Source: CAIKLP01 sp965279595 (GTDB lineage Bacteria; Bacteroidota; Bacteroidia; Sphingobacteriales; Sphingobacteriaceae). Taken from it: a stretch of DNA of 64,000 nt. Shown here piece after piece: positions 39,101 to 47,995 of this stretch. Made by a program: the position numbers and the translations under genes. Numbering within the stretch: the first letter of the stretch is position 1; the number at the start of each line of letters is the position of its first letter. The notes beneath the pieces are model-generated. The model made no database searches. It saw only the letters and a list, made by a program, of their open reading frames with translations, and was not told the origin of the DNA. The stretch lies in NCBI GenBank assembly GCA_965279595.1, contig OZ257246.1, positions 1,364,001-1,428,000 on the forward strand, read 5' to 3'.

Positions 39101-40516
39101 ATGTACGAAACTTTAAGAATTGAATTTCATGGGGCTGCAAGAGAAGTAACAGGTAGTAAACACTTAATCATCACTTCGAAAGGCACTAAGATTTTATTGG
39201 ATTGCGGGCTTCTTCAAGATAGTTCAGAAGATGTTGAATTAACTAATAGAAATTTTAATTTCAAACCAAGTGAAGTAGATTTCTTAATTCTCTCTCATGC
39301 ACATATTGACCATTCTGGTAATATTCCAAATTTAGTAAAGCAAGGGTTTAAAGGACCAATTTTCATGACTGATGCTACTGCAGATATTTTGAAAATCATG
39401 TTAATGGATAGTGCAAAAATTCAAGAACATGAAATAGAATTCAATAATAAAAAGCGTAAGAAAGAAGGTAGAAAAGCTTTAGAGCCTTTATATGGAATTG
39501 ATGATGTTGAAAAGACGTTTACCCAATTTCATATTTTAGAAATGAATGAGAAAATCAAAATCTCAGAAGAATGGAGTTGTTTGTTTACTGATGCTGGACA
39601 TATACTTGGTAGTGCCTGCGTATCACTTTTTATTAATGATAAACATTCAGAAAAAGTTATCTTCTTTTCAGGAGATGTAGGTAGATATAATGATCGCATT
39701 TTAAAAGCACCTGCTATTTTCCCCCAGGCTGATTATATTCTTTTGGAGTCAACATATGGAAATCGACTTCATGATAGAACAGAAAATGCAGAAAATAAAT
39801 TACAAGAAATAATTCATCGCACATGCGTACTAAATAAAGGAAATTTAATAATACCTGCATTTAGTTTAGGAAGAACTCAAGAGATTGTTTATGCATTAGA
39901 TAGAATGAAAACAGAAGGTAAATTACCTGCTGTGAAAATTTTTGTTGATAGTCCACTTTCAACAAATGCGACGAATATCATGCGTAAGCATACCGATTTT
40001 TTTAATGAGGATATAGTTGATTATATGCATCGTGATCCTGATCCATTTGGATTCAGCAATTTGAAATATGTTCAATCTGTTGAAGATTCAAGAGCAATAA
40101 ATGAATTAAATGAACCTTGTATTATTATTGCTGCTTCAGGAATGATGGAGGCAGGAAGAATAAAACACCACCTTACTCATAATATTGAAAACCCCAAAAA
40201 CACACTATTGATTGTTGGTTATTGCGCAGAGAATACATTAGGAGGTAAAATTTTGAATGGAGCAAAAGAGGTTAGTATTTTCAATAAGGTATATCAAGTA
40301 AATGCTAAGGTAGAGGTCATTAGTTCTTATAGTGCTCATGCCGATTACCTTGAATTACTGAAATTTATGTCTTGCCAATCACCTGAAAAAGTAAAGCAAA
40401 TTTTCTTAGTTCATGGAAATATAGAAGCTCAAAATAATTTAAAGAAATTGTTGAATGAGTCAGGATTCGAAAATGTTAAAATTCCACAAAAACTGGATGT
40501 AGAAAATTTAAATTAA
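39101..40516 (+). CDS. metallo-beta-lactamase-fold RNase of the beta-CASP type (CPSF/YSH1-like)
   Basis: This 471-aa protein has the MBL zinc motif SHAHIDHSGN (His66, His68, Asp70, His71), further metal ligands in DAGHILGSA, and SGDVGR. The beta-CASP motifs follow: DSPLSTNATNIMRKH, IIIAASGMMEAGRIKHHL and YSAHADYLEL, with a terminal VHG segment. This is the order of CPSF-73-like MBL proteins with an RNA-specificity domain. Such enzymes cleave RNA (or occasionally DNA). It is monocistronic between a divergent gene and a bidirectional hairpin. The cellular target is not known. Confidence 0.88.
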   Translation: MYETLRIEFHGAAREVTGSKHLIITSKGTKILLDCGLLQDSSEDVELTNRNFNFKPSEVDFLILSHAHIDHSGNIPNLVKQGFKGPIFMTDATADILKIMLMDSAKIQEHEIEFNNKKRKKEGRKALEPLYGIDDVEKTFTQFHILEMNEKIKISEEWSCLFTDAGHILGSACVSLFINDKHSEKVIFFSGDVGRYNDRILKAPAIFPQADYILLESTYGNRLHDRTENAENKLQEIIHRTCVLNKGNLIIPAFSLGRTQEIVYALDRMKTEGKLPAVKIFVDSPLSTNATNIMRKHTDFFNEDIVDYMHRDPDPFGFSNLKYVQSVEDSRAINELNEPCIIIAASGMMEAGRIKHHLTHNIENPKNTLLIVGYCAENTLGGKILNGAKEVSIFNKVYQVNAKVEVISSYSAHADYLELLKFMSCQSPEKVKQIFLVHGNIEAQNNLKKLLNESGFENVKIPQKLDVENLN

Positions 40517-40528
40517 GAAAGTCAAAAA

Positions 40529-40557
40529 AAAGGAGAACATATATTATGTTCTCCTTT
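40529..40557. terminator. bidirectional rho-independent terminator
   Basis: AAAGGAGAACATA-TAT-TATGTTCTCCTTT, a perfect 13-bp stem flanked by A and T runs, lies between convergent genes. Confidence 0.88.
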
Positions 40558-40576
40558 AAATATTATAAAGTTCAAA

Positions 40577-43500
40577 CTACATATTTCTTCTATATTGTCC
40601 GCCAACTTCATACAGTGCATTTGAAATTTGACCTAAAGAACAATATTTTGTAACTTCCATTAGGTTGTCAAATATATTAGCATTACTTACTGCCATTTTT
40701 TGCAATTGGCTTAATAATTCTTCACTCTTAGATTTATTTCTGTTTTGAAAATCTTTAAGGGCTGCAATTTGATATTGTTTCTCTTCTTCAGTTGCTCTAA
40801 TTACCTCTGAAGGAATATTTGTAGGTGATCCATTTTTATTTAAAAACATATTCACTCCCACAATTGGCAACTCTCCATTATGCTTCAAAGTTTCATAATA
40901 CAAAGATTCTTCTTGGATTTTTCCTCTTTGGTACATTGTTTCCATAGCACCTAAAACACCACCTCTATCTGATATTCTTTTGAATTCACTCAAAACAGCT
41001 TCTTCAACTAAGTCAGTTAATTCTTCAATAATAAATGAACCTTGAAGAGGATTTTCATTTTTAGCTAAGCCCAATTCTCTATTAATAATTAATTGTATGG
41101 CCATTGCTCTTCTTACAGATTCTTCGGTAGGAGTTGTTATAGCTTCATCATAAGCATTGGTATGCAAAGAATTACAGTTATCATAAATTGCATAAAGTGC
41201 TTGCAAAGTTGTTCGAATATCATTAAAGTCAATTTCTTGAGCATGTAATGATCTTCCAGAAGTTTGTATATGATACTTTAACCTTTGTGATCTATCATTG
41301 CCCTTGTATTTATATTTAATTGCTTTTGACCATATTCTTCTTGAAACTCGTCCAATAACTGAATATTCCGCATCTGTTCCATTTGAAAAGAAAAAAGACA
41401 AATTAGGAGCAAAATCATCAATATTCATTCCTCTACTTAAATAGTATTCAACAAAGGTAAATCCATTACTTAATGTGAACGCTAATTGTGAAATTGGATT
41501 TGCACCTGCTTCTGCAATGTGATAACCAGAAATAGATACTGAATAAAAATTCTTGACATTTTCATCAATAAAATATTTTTGAATATCACCCATCATTCTC
41601 AATGCAAATTCAGTAGAAAATATGCATGTGTTTTGTGCTTGATCTTCTTTTAAAATGTCAGCTTGAACAGTTCCTCTAACAGAAGAAATAGCTTTTGCTT
41701 TTATTGTATTATATATATCAGATGGGAGAACTTGATCTCCAGTTACACCTAATAACATTAAACCTAGGCCGTCATTGCCTTCAGGTAATTTACCTTGATA
41801 AGAAGGACGAGCCATTTTTAATGTTTGATAAATAGCTTCTATCTTTTTATTTACATCATCTACCAATCCATTTTGTTTAATATAAATTTCACATTGCTGG
41901 TCAATTGCAGCATTCATAAAGAAACCCAATAGCATTGGAGCTGGACCATTGATGGTCATAGAAACAGATGTGCTAGGAGAACACAAATTGAATCCTGAAT
42001 AAAGTTTTTTTGCATCATCTAATGTCGCCACACTAACACCAGAATTTCCAATCTTTCCATAAATGTCAGGTCTAATATGTGGATCTTCTCCATACAAAGT
42101 AACTGAATCAAATGCGGTTGATAATCGATGTGCTGGTTGACCTAATGAAACATAATGAAATCTTTTATTGGTTCTTTCAGGTCCACCTTCTCCTGCAAAC
42201 ATTCTAGTTGGATCTTCACCTTCCCTCTTTAAAGGAAATACTCCAGCTGCAAATGGAAATTCACCTGGTACATTTTCAGTTAATAACCAATATAAAATAT
42301 CACCCCAAGCTTCATATCTCGGAAGTGAAATTTTTGGCACTTTTAGTTTACTTAATGTTTCATAAAATAAAGGCTGCTTTATTTCTTTATCCCTAACTTT
42401 ATATACAAAAAACTCTTCTTTGTAAATTCGTAGAGTTTCTGGCCAATCTTTTAATAATCTCTTACAATCGAAATGCAATTGAGATTCTAACAATGCATAT
42501 AATTTCTCTAATGAAACAGTATCAATTGAATCAGTATCTGCAGATTTTTTTTCTTTAATTAAATCAATAGTACCTTTTAGTTGATACATTTTTTGAGCTA
42601 GATCAACTTGCTCTTTAACCCAGATTTTATATTGATCATTTGCCTCAGCTATTTCTGCTAAATAACGAGTTCTATCTGGTGGAATTATGTAAATTTTTTC
42701 TGACTTTTCTTTAGTTTCTGGTAAGGAGGAGGCAAAAGGTAATCCAGTTTTTTCTGTCACCTTATGAATCAATGCAGAATACAATGAATTCATACCTGGG
42801 TCATTAAATTGTGATGCCATTGTTCCGAATACTGGAATATCATCATCACTTAAATCAAATTTTTGATGATTACGTTTGTATTGTTTTTTTACATCTCTCA
42901 ATGCATCTAGGGCACCTCGTTTATCGAATTTGTTGATAGCTACGATATCAGCAAAATCCAACATGTCAATTTTTTCTAATTGTGTTGCTGCACCAAATTC
43001 AGGTGTCATTACATATAAGGATACATCACAATGTTCTGTGATTTCAGTATCTGATTGTCCTATTCCTGAGGTTTCAACAATGATTAAATCATAGGATGCT
43101 GCTTTGCAAATATCAATTGCTTCTTGTACATATTTTGATAAGGCCAAATTAGCTTGTCTAGTAGCTAATGAACGCATATACACTCTTGGGTTGTTAATAG
43201 AATTCATTCTGATTCGATCACCCAACAATGCACCACCAGTTTTTCTTTTTGATGGATCAACAGAAATTATTGCAATGGTTTTATCTTTAAAATCTACAAT
43301 AAATCTTCTTACCAGTTCATCTACCAATGATGATTTTCCAGCTCCACCTGTTCCTGTAATCCCTAAAACTGGAATTTTTTTGTTAGTATTTATAAGTTTT
43401 TTTACGTCAGCCAAAAACAATTCAGCTTCTTTTGGAAAATTTTCAGCAACAGTTATTGCTTGAGCAATTCTGCCAGTGTCTTTTTTCTCAATATATTTTA

Positions 43501-43963
43501 TTTCGCCATTTAATTGAACTCGAGTATTGAAGTCACATTGTTTCAGCATATCATTAATCATGCCCTGTAACCCCATTGTTCTGCCGTCATCAGGAGAATA
43601 TATTCTTGCAATTCCGTAATCTTGAAGTTCCTTTATTTCTGAAGGTAAAATAACACCACCCCCACCAGCAAATATTTTTATATGTCCAGCTCCACGTTCT
43701 TTTAATAAATCAAACATATATCTGAAATATTCATTATGTCCACCTTGGTAAGAGGTCATGGCAATCCCTTGTACATCCTCTTGAATGGCACAATTTACAA
43801 CCTCGTCGACAGACCTATTATGTCCTAAATGAATAACTTCTGCACCTGATGCCTGAAGAATTCTTCTCATGATATTGATTGTCGCATCATGCCCATCAAA
43901 TAAAGAAGCCGCTGTTACAAAACGAATGGTATTCTTGGGTTTATATACTTCTACTGTTTCCAT
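40577..43963 (-). CDS. icmF: fused isobutyryl-CoA mutase (IcmF)
   Basis: This 1128-aa single chain has the IcmF domain order. It starts with a B12-binding domain (1-140; base-off motif FDGHDA with His25; GGGGVI near 100-105). A MeaB-like G-protein chaperone follows, about 195-410 (Walker A 201-211, NKFD 344-347). After a linker comes the mutase TIM barrel, 560-1128. Phe589 stands where methylmalonyl-CoA mutase has Tyr89, and Gln777 where it has Arg207; Gln767 matches Gln197. This Phe/Gln pair is diagnostic of isobutyryl/butyryl-CoA isomerisation. The fused G-domain protects cofactor loading. It is single-gene, with a TACTTTTG -7 box and a palindrome upstream. Automatic annotation often calls such proteins methylmalonyl-CoA mutase; the residues argue against that. 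Confidence 0.92.
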   Translation of the reverse strand: METVEVYKPKNTIRFVTAASLFDGHDATINIMRRILQASGAEVIHLGHNRSVDEVVNCAIQEDVQGIAMTSYQGGHNEYFRYMFDLLKERGAGHIKIFAGGGGVILPSEIKELQDYGIARIYSPDDGRTMGLQGMINDMLKQCDFNTRVQLNGEIKYIEKKDTGRIAQAITVAENFPKEAELFLADVKKLINTNKKIPVLGITGTGGAGKSSLVDELVRRFIVDFKDKTIAIISVDPSKRKTGGALLGDRIRMNSINNPRVYMRSLATRQANLALSKYVQEAIDICKAASYDLIIVETSGIGQSDTEITEHCDVSLYVMTPEFGAATQLEKIDMLDFADIVAINKFDKRGALDALRDVKKQYKRNHQKFDLSDDDIPVFGTMASQFNDPGMNSLYSALIHKVTEKTGLPFASSLPETKEKSEKIYIIPPDRTRYLAEIAEANDQYKIWVKEQVDLAQKMYQLKGTIDLIKEKKSADTDSIDTVSLEKLYALLESQLHFDCKRLLKDWPETLRIYKEEFFVYKVRDKEIKQPLFYETLSKLKVPKISLPRYEAWGDILYWLLTENVPGEFPFAAGVFPLKREGEDPTRMFAGEGGPERTNKRFHYVSLGQPAHRLSTAFDSVTLYGEDPHIRPDIYGKIGNSGVSVATLDDAKKLYSGFNLCSPSTSVSMTINGPAPMLLGFFMNAAIDQQCEIYIKQNGLVDDVNKKIEAIYQTLKMARPSYQGKLPEGNDGLGLMLLGVTGDQVLPSDIYNTIKAKAISSVRGTVQADILKEDQAQNTCIFSTEFALRMMGDIQKYFIDENVKNFYSVSISGYHIAEAGANPISQLAFTLSNGFTFVEYYLSRGMNIDDFAPNLSFFFSNGTDAEYSVIGRVSRRIWSKAIKYKYKGNDRSQRLKYHIQTSGRSLHAQEIDFNDIRTTLQALYAIYDNCNSLHTNAYDEAITTPTEESVRRAMAIQLIINRELGLAKNENPLQGSFIIEELTDLVEEAVLSEFKRISDRGGVLGAMETMYQRGKIQEESLYYETLKHNGELPIVGVNMFLNKNGSPTNIPSEVIRATEEEKQYQIAALKDFQNRNKSKSEELLSQLQKMAVSNANIFDNLMEVTKYCSLGQISNALYEVGGQYRRNM

Positions 43964-43975
43964 AGCTGAATATTC

Positions 43976-43994
43976 GGTAATATTACCAAAAGTA
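43976..43994 (-). promoter_or_regulatory. icmF promoter -7 box overlapping a palindrome
   Basis: On the minus strand TACTTTTG (43994-43987) fits TAnnTTTG, but no TTTG is seen at the -33 position. GGTAATATTACC, a perfect 12-bp palindrome at 43976-43987, overlaps its last base and covers the expected start of transcription, 12 bp before the ATG. This position would suit a repressor. Confidence 0.5.
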
Positions 43995-44130
43995 ACAAAA
44001 AATCGTGCTTTTAATGGGTAGTAATTACATTTTATCAGTTAGATTAGAATCATTAGTTTATCATCAATTATATTTTATTTAAAAATTAATGTATTGATAA
44101 TCAACAATTTATTGAATAGTATATTTTTTT

Positions 44131-44146
44131 TGGTGCAATGGTGCAA
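44131..44146. repeat. perfect 8-bp tandem repeat TGGTGCAA x2 upstream of the sigma gene
   Basis: TGGTGCAATGGTGCAA is two exact copies of TGGTGCAA in the short untranslated region before the ECF sigma gene. The outer bases TTTGGT...ACCAAA are also inverted, so it could be an operator or part of a self-recognised promoter. Confidence 0.45.
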
Positions 44147-44177
44147 CCAAAATCACTAAACAAGCCTCTTGTAAACA

Positions 44178-44750
44178 ATGACTTTAAACTTGGAACATAA
44201 AGTAACACTCAATGAACTCATTGAAGGATGCAAAAATGGGAATAGAAAATCCCAAGAGTTGCTCTACAAAATGTTTTCATCTAAGATGTTGGGTATTTGC
44301 GCTAGATATGCAAAAGACCAATATGAGGCTGAGGATATTTTACAAGTCGCATTTGTAAAGTTATTTACTAAAATAAATGATTTTAAAAATGAAGGTTCTT
44401 TTGAAGGATGGGTGAGAAGAATAATGGTAAATACTTCAATTGAATTTTACAGGAAAAATGCTAGAATGTTTCCTGTTGTAGATTTAGATGATGTATATAA
44501 CAAGGGTGTAGATGAAAATCAATTAAGCAGATTAAATATGAATGATCTTTTAAAATTGATTCAACAACTTTCACCAGGTTATAGATTGATTTTTAACATG
44601 TATGCAATTGAAGGATTTTCACATAAAGAGATTGCAAAGGAATTAGGGATTTCAGAAGGAACTTCTAAATCACAATTAGCAAGAGCAAGAATGATTTTAC
44701 AAGAAAATATTAAAAAAATGGAGGGTATAAGTAATGAGGCCATCAGATAA
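44178..44750 (+). CDS. RNA polymerase sigma factor, ECF type
   Basis: This 190-aa protein has region 2 (ELLYKMFSSKMLGICARYAKD, then AEDILQVAFVKLF) and region 4 (LLKLIQQLSPGYRLIFNMYAIEGFSHKEIAKELGISEGTSKSQ, here cited by segments), with the short linker of ECF factors. It recruits core polymerase to a dedicated promoter set. The next gene overlaps by 17 bp and looks like its anti-sigma factor, and an outer-membrane protein gene follows, forming a cell-envelope regulatory unit. An 8-bp tandem repeat (44131-44146) lies 31 bp upstream of the ATG and may mark autoregulation. Confidence 0.9.
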   Translation: MTLNLEHKVTLNELIEGCKNGNRKSQELLYKMFSSKMLGICARYAKDQYEAEDILQVAFVKLFTKINDFKNEGSFEGWVRRIMVNTSIEFYRKNARMFPVVDLDDVYNKGVDENQLSRLNMNDLLKLIQQLSPGYRLIFNMYAIEGFSHKEIAKELGISEGTSKSQLARARMILQENIKKMEGISNEAIR

Positions 44751-45501
44751 AAACAACATTGACGAATTATTTAAACAAGGTTTAAGTGATTTTGAATTAG
44801 AGCCTTCTTCAGCGGTTTGGAATAATATCGATAACCAATTAACAAAAAAGAAAGCTTCTTTTTTTACAACTAATGTTTTAAAATTTTCTATTGCTGCTTC
44901 TGTATTAATTTGTTTGTTCTTAGGTTTTTATTATACAAATAGTATTAATCGAAAAAACGAAATAGCGCTACAAAACAATAATAGCATTGATTCAAACAGT
45001 AAAAAAGTAAGCACAGAAAAAATAATTGAAAAAAAATCAAAAACGATGCAACCGATTCAAAATGATAACCGTCTTGCTGATGTGGTTGAATTAAAAACGA
45101 GTTCTTCTAAAACTGTAAAGGGAATTAAAAAAGTAAATACAACGGGGCAAGTGAAGAAACCAAACAGAACAAATGAAGAAAATGAAGCTATTGATTTGCT
45201 TAAAAAATTAGAAGATGAGCAAGCTGAAATTAATAAAATCAATAGTGAAACAAAAAAGGCAGTAGTACCTGCAAAAGTATCACCAGTGCCTGCTCCAAGT
45301 GTTGCAGTTAATAAAAATGAAAAAAGAGAAATCAATTCAGTAATTGACATGTTAAATTTTGTAGCAACAAAAGTTACTGGAGATGAGGAATCAAAATTAG
45401 TTGCAGTAAATGATAAGAAAAAAATGGATGGATCTTCACGAAAAACATACAAAATAGATTTAGGTTTCGTAAAATTATCAAGAGTAAAAAACACAAACTA
45501 A
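44734..45501 (+). CDS. putative anti-sigma factor, single-pass membrane protein
   Basis: This 255-aa protein overlaps the sigma gene by 17 bp. The N-terminal cytoplasmic part (NIDELFKQGLSDFELEPSSAVWNNIDNQL) has the pattern of Bacteroidota anti-sigma proteins. One membrane helix follows at about 47-67 (VLKFSIAASVLICLFLGFYYTN). The C-terminal periplasmic part of about 185 residues is Lys/Asn/Ser-rich and of low complexity, with no clear domain. No classic zinc-binding HxxxCxxC motif is seen, so this is not a ZAS-type anti-sigma. The role is inferred from gene order and topology. Confidence 0.7.
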   Translation: MRPSDKNNIDELFKQGLSDFELEPSSAVWNNIDNQLTKKKASFFTTNVLKFSIAASVLICLFLGFYYTNSINRKNEIALQNNNSIDSNSKKVSTEKIIEKKSKTMQPIQNDNRLADVVELKTSSSKTVKGIKKVNTTGQVKKPNRTNEENEAIDLLKKLEDEQAEINKINSETKKAVVPAKVSPVPAPSVAVNKNEKREINSVIDMLNFVATKVTGDEESKLVAVNDKKKMDGSSRKTYKIDLGFVKLSRVKNTN

Positions 45502-45532
45502 AAAGAGAACATAAAATATTAAATAAAATAAA

Positions 45533-46573
45533 ATGAAAAAATTAACCTTAATTATCGCAAGTGTAGCATTATTAACAGGAGGTATTAATGCGCAACAATT
45601 CAAAGCACAAAATGCAATGTATGCAGATGTAAAAGTAAATACTTTAACTTCTAATATTGCAAAAATTGTAAACATCGATCCAATAGAAATTATTGCGGAA
45701 AGAATTGATAAATTCATTCCATCAAAACAAAAGCAAGCTAACAAAAATGCAATGTATAAAGCAGTTGTGTACGATGCTCAGGTGGCAGAGTTAGATACGA
45801 ATCGTAAGACTGATACAACTGAAATTAAAGTTGGGAAAACTAGAATTGTAGTTATTGGTGAGCCGAAAATTGAAAAAATTTACATGGAAAAAGATACCAC
45901 TGGAGATTGGGATGATAATGATGATTTGGCTTCAAAAAGTGATAAACACAAAGATAAAAAATCACATGATAGCTTTGAATGGAGCATAGGATATAACGGA
46001 TTACTTGATAATGGCTCAACTTCATTATCAGCTGCGAATAGAAATTTAGATTTGAAAAATGGCAAATCAATTAATTTCAATATGACTTACAATAAATATT
46101 TCAATATTGTTAAAGATAACATTCAATTATCAGCAGGTATTGGATTAGATTGGAATAACTACAGATTCTCAAGAAATGTTTCTTTAGCTCAACGTGCAGA
46201 TTCTTTGAATATTTTTATAGACTCAACTGCAACTTTTCAAAAGAATAAATTGGTAGGTCGTTATGTTACATTACCAGTAATGTTACACTTTAGTTCTAAT
46301 GAAAATAAAAAAGGAAATAGATTAACTGTTGCAACAGGAATTGAACTAGGATATTTAATCAATGGACGTTTGAAACAAGTAAGTGAAGAAAGAGGTAAAC
46401 AAAAATTGAATGATGACTTTAATTTAAACGACTTACGTTACGGATTAATTGGAAGAGCAAGCTTTGGGAATATCGGAGTATATGGTAAATATTATCCTCA
46501 AAGTACTTTTAAAGCAAATGAGGGCCCTGATTTGAATACATTCTGTGTAGGCTTCACATTCGGAATTGAATAA
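45533..46573 (+). CDS. outer-membrane beta-barrel protein of the sigma operon
   Basis: This 346-aa protein has a signal peptide ending NAQQ. A segment of about 110 residues with acidic and Asp/Lys-rich parts (DTTGDWDDNDDLASKSDKHKDKK) follows. A barrel-like half comes next, with strands such as SIGYNGLLDNGSTSL, INFNMTYNKYFNIV, IQLSAGIGLDWNNYRF and a final FCVGFTFGIE. It starts 31 bp after the anti-sigma gene and is followed by a terminator, so it is the last gene of the operon. It resembles PorT-like outer-membrane proteins in pattern only. It could be the regulated target or part of signal transfer. Confidence 0.72.
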   Translation: MKKLTLIIASVALLTGGINAQQFKAQNAMYADVKVNTLTSNIAKIVNIDPIEIIAERIDKFIPSKQKQANKNAMYKAVVYDAQVAELDTNRKTDTTEIKVGKTRIVVIGEPKIEKIYMEKDTTGDWDDNDDLASKSDKHKDKKSHDSFEWSIGYNGLLDNGSTSLSAANRNLDLKNGKSINFNMTYNKYFNIVKDNIQLSAGIGLDWNNYRFSRNVSLAQRADSLNIFIDSTATFQKNKLVGRYVTLPVMLHFSSNENKKGNRLTVATGIELGYLINGRLKQVSEERGKQKLNDDFNLNDLRYGLIGRASFGNIGVYGKYYPQSTFKANEGPDLNTFCVGFTFGIE

Positions 46574-46601
46574 TACTAATTGAGTTTGAATAAATTTGTT
46601 A

Positions 46602-46634
46602 AAGCTTCCTGCCTAAAAGCAGGAGGCTTTTTTT
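46602..46634 (+). terminator. rho-independent terminator
   Basis: AAGCTTCCTGC-CTAAAA-GCAGGAGGCTT, an 11-bp stem with one G-T pair, is followed by TTTTT. It ends the sigma/anti-sigma/outer-membrane operon. Confidence 0.9.
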
Positions 46635-46659
46635 ATATTTGATTTTACAAATACTTGTT

Positions 46660-47607
46660 ATGAGAAAAAGTTTATACTCGATCATCGTTTTGTTGTTACT
46701 TAATGTAACCCAAATATTTGCACAAACTCCAGTTAATCCAGGTTTTGAAAATTGGACAAATGTGATCATATTCAATGAGCCTACTGGTTATGTATCTTCT
46801 AATTATGCTTCAATCATCCTTGGCTCTGGCGGATTGCCTCGAGCTAATGTATTTAAATCTACAACAAAACATACTGGCACCTATTCTGCAAAACTAGAAT
46901 CTTATGCACAAAATGCTGGCGATTCTACTGGAATACCAGGGATTATGATTACAGGTGTTTTAGATTTGGCTAATACAACCATTAAGCCTGGCTTTCCCTA
47001 TGCTGGCAGACCAGCAGAGTTTAAAGGCTTCTACAAGTATGCACAAGGTGTTAGTCCTGATTCTGGAATTGCAACTGTTAGTTTAATGAAATCAAATGCC
47101 GTGACAGGTAATTCAGATGTTGTCGGTGTTGGATTTGTTGTATTAAACAATAGCGCAAATTTCAAGGAATTTTCTACACCTATTTTATATACATCAAATG
47201 AAATTCCTGATACTGCAATTATTATTATTAGCACAACCAGTACCTTTTCATTAGATACTTCTGAATTATTAAATGCACCTGTTGGAACCGTTCTATATAT
47301 AGATGATCTTTCATTTTTTGGAAATGCATCTGGAGTTGAAAGTATTGATGAACTTATAAATTCGAATGTTTATCCTAATCCTGCCATTAATTTGATAACT
47401 GTAGATTTTAATTTATATGCTCCTTCCAATTATAAAATTGTGCTGACTGATATCAATGGAAAAATTATTTTTGAAAATAATCAAGAAGCAGTATCTGGCA
47501 AAAATTCTATAGAAATAGATACTAAAGATATCTCAAATGGAATTTATTTCTATCAATTAACAACTAATGAAGGTGTTGCTAGGAAACCATTTGTAATTGC
47601 TAAATAA
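46660..47607 (+). CDS. secreted protein with PCMD-like domain and type A T9SS sorting tail
   Basis: This 315-aa protein has a signal peptide (MRKSLYSIIVLLLLNVTQIFAQ). A PCMD-like (putative carbohydrate metabolism) beta-sandwich follows (NPGFENWTNV, HTGTYSAKLES, GRPAEFKGFYKYA, GTVLYIDDLSFFG). The C-terminal tail of about 80 residues is of the Por-secretion type: VYPNPAINLITVDF, SNYKIVLTDINGKIIFE and GIYFYQLTTNEG. Such proteins cross the outer membrane by the type IX system and are usually surface-attached. I chose the ATG at 46660; the reading frame is open from 46639, but there is no better start. Substrate binding is unknown. Confidence 0.85.
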   Translation: MRKSLYSIIVLLLLNVTQIFAQTPVNPGFENWTNVIIFNEPTGYVSSNYASIILGSGGLPRANVFKSTTKHTGTYSAKLESYAQNAGDSTGIPGIMITGVLDLANTTIKPGFPYAGRPAEFKGFYKYAQGVSPDSGIATVSLMKSNAVTGNSDVVGVGFVVLNNSANFKEFSTPILYTSNEIPDTAIIIISTTSTFSLDTSELLNAPVGTVLYIDDLSFFGNASGVESIDELINSNVYPNPAINLITVDFNLYAPSNYKIVLTDINGKIIFENNQEAVSGKNSIEIDTKDISNGIYFYQLTTNEGVARKPFVIAK

Positions 47608-47620
47608 AAAATTAATATAT

Positions 47621-47663
47621 AAAAAAAGCGTCCAACTATTCAATATAGTTGGACGCTTTTTTT
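47621..47663. terminator. strong bidirectional terminator
   Basis: A 19-bp perfect inverted repeat (AAAAAAAGCGTCCAACTAT, 5-nt loop, then its complement) is flanked by A and T runs. It lies between the T9SS cargo gene and the convergent atpC. Confidence 0.95.
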
Positions 47664-47679
47664 AAGCTTTTTATTTTGG

Positions 47680-47925
47680 TTATGCTATTAAAGATTCAGC
47701 TAAAACAACAACTTTATTGTTTAATACTTCAATTACACCACCACTAATTGTAAATTCCATTTTCCCTTCTTTACCAGCTAATTTTACCAATCCTTTTTCT
47801 AATGTAGAAATAATTGGAGCGTGATTATTTAATACTTCAAAAGAACCTTTTGCTCCTGGAACAGAAACGGAGTTTACTTCTCCTGAAAATACTTTTTTAT
47901 CTGGTGTTAATATATCTAGTTGCAT
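47680..47925 (-). CDS. atpC: F1F0-ATP synthase epsilon subunit (N-terminal domain only)
   Basis: This 81-aa protein has the beta-sandwich domain of epsilon (MQLDILTPDKKVFSGEVNSV, FEVLNNHAPIISTLEKG, FTISGGVIEVLNNKVVVLAE). The C-terminal helical hairpin found in most bacteria (epsilon about 130 aa) is absent. This short form is common in Bacteroidota, so it is not a truncation. Without the hairpin the usual epsilon inhibition of ATP hydrolysis must work differently or be missing. It lies 70 bp downstream of atpD, followed by a strong terminator. Confidence 0.95.
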   Translation of the reverse strand: MQLDILTPDKKVFSGEVNSVSVPGAKGSFEVLNNHAPIISTLEKGLVKLAGKEGKMEFTISGGVIEVLNNKVVVLAESLIA

Positions 47926-47995
47926 GTATTTATTTTATAAGTATAAAGTTGATTTTACGAGTACTTGATGGAATCAAATACTCGTAATCAAATTT

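Noticed and set aside
42168..43463. Open frames antisense to icmF, up to 119 codons
   Set aside because: They are mirror frames of a conserved gene and lack start context or any family motif.
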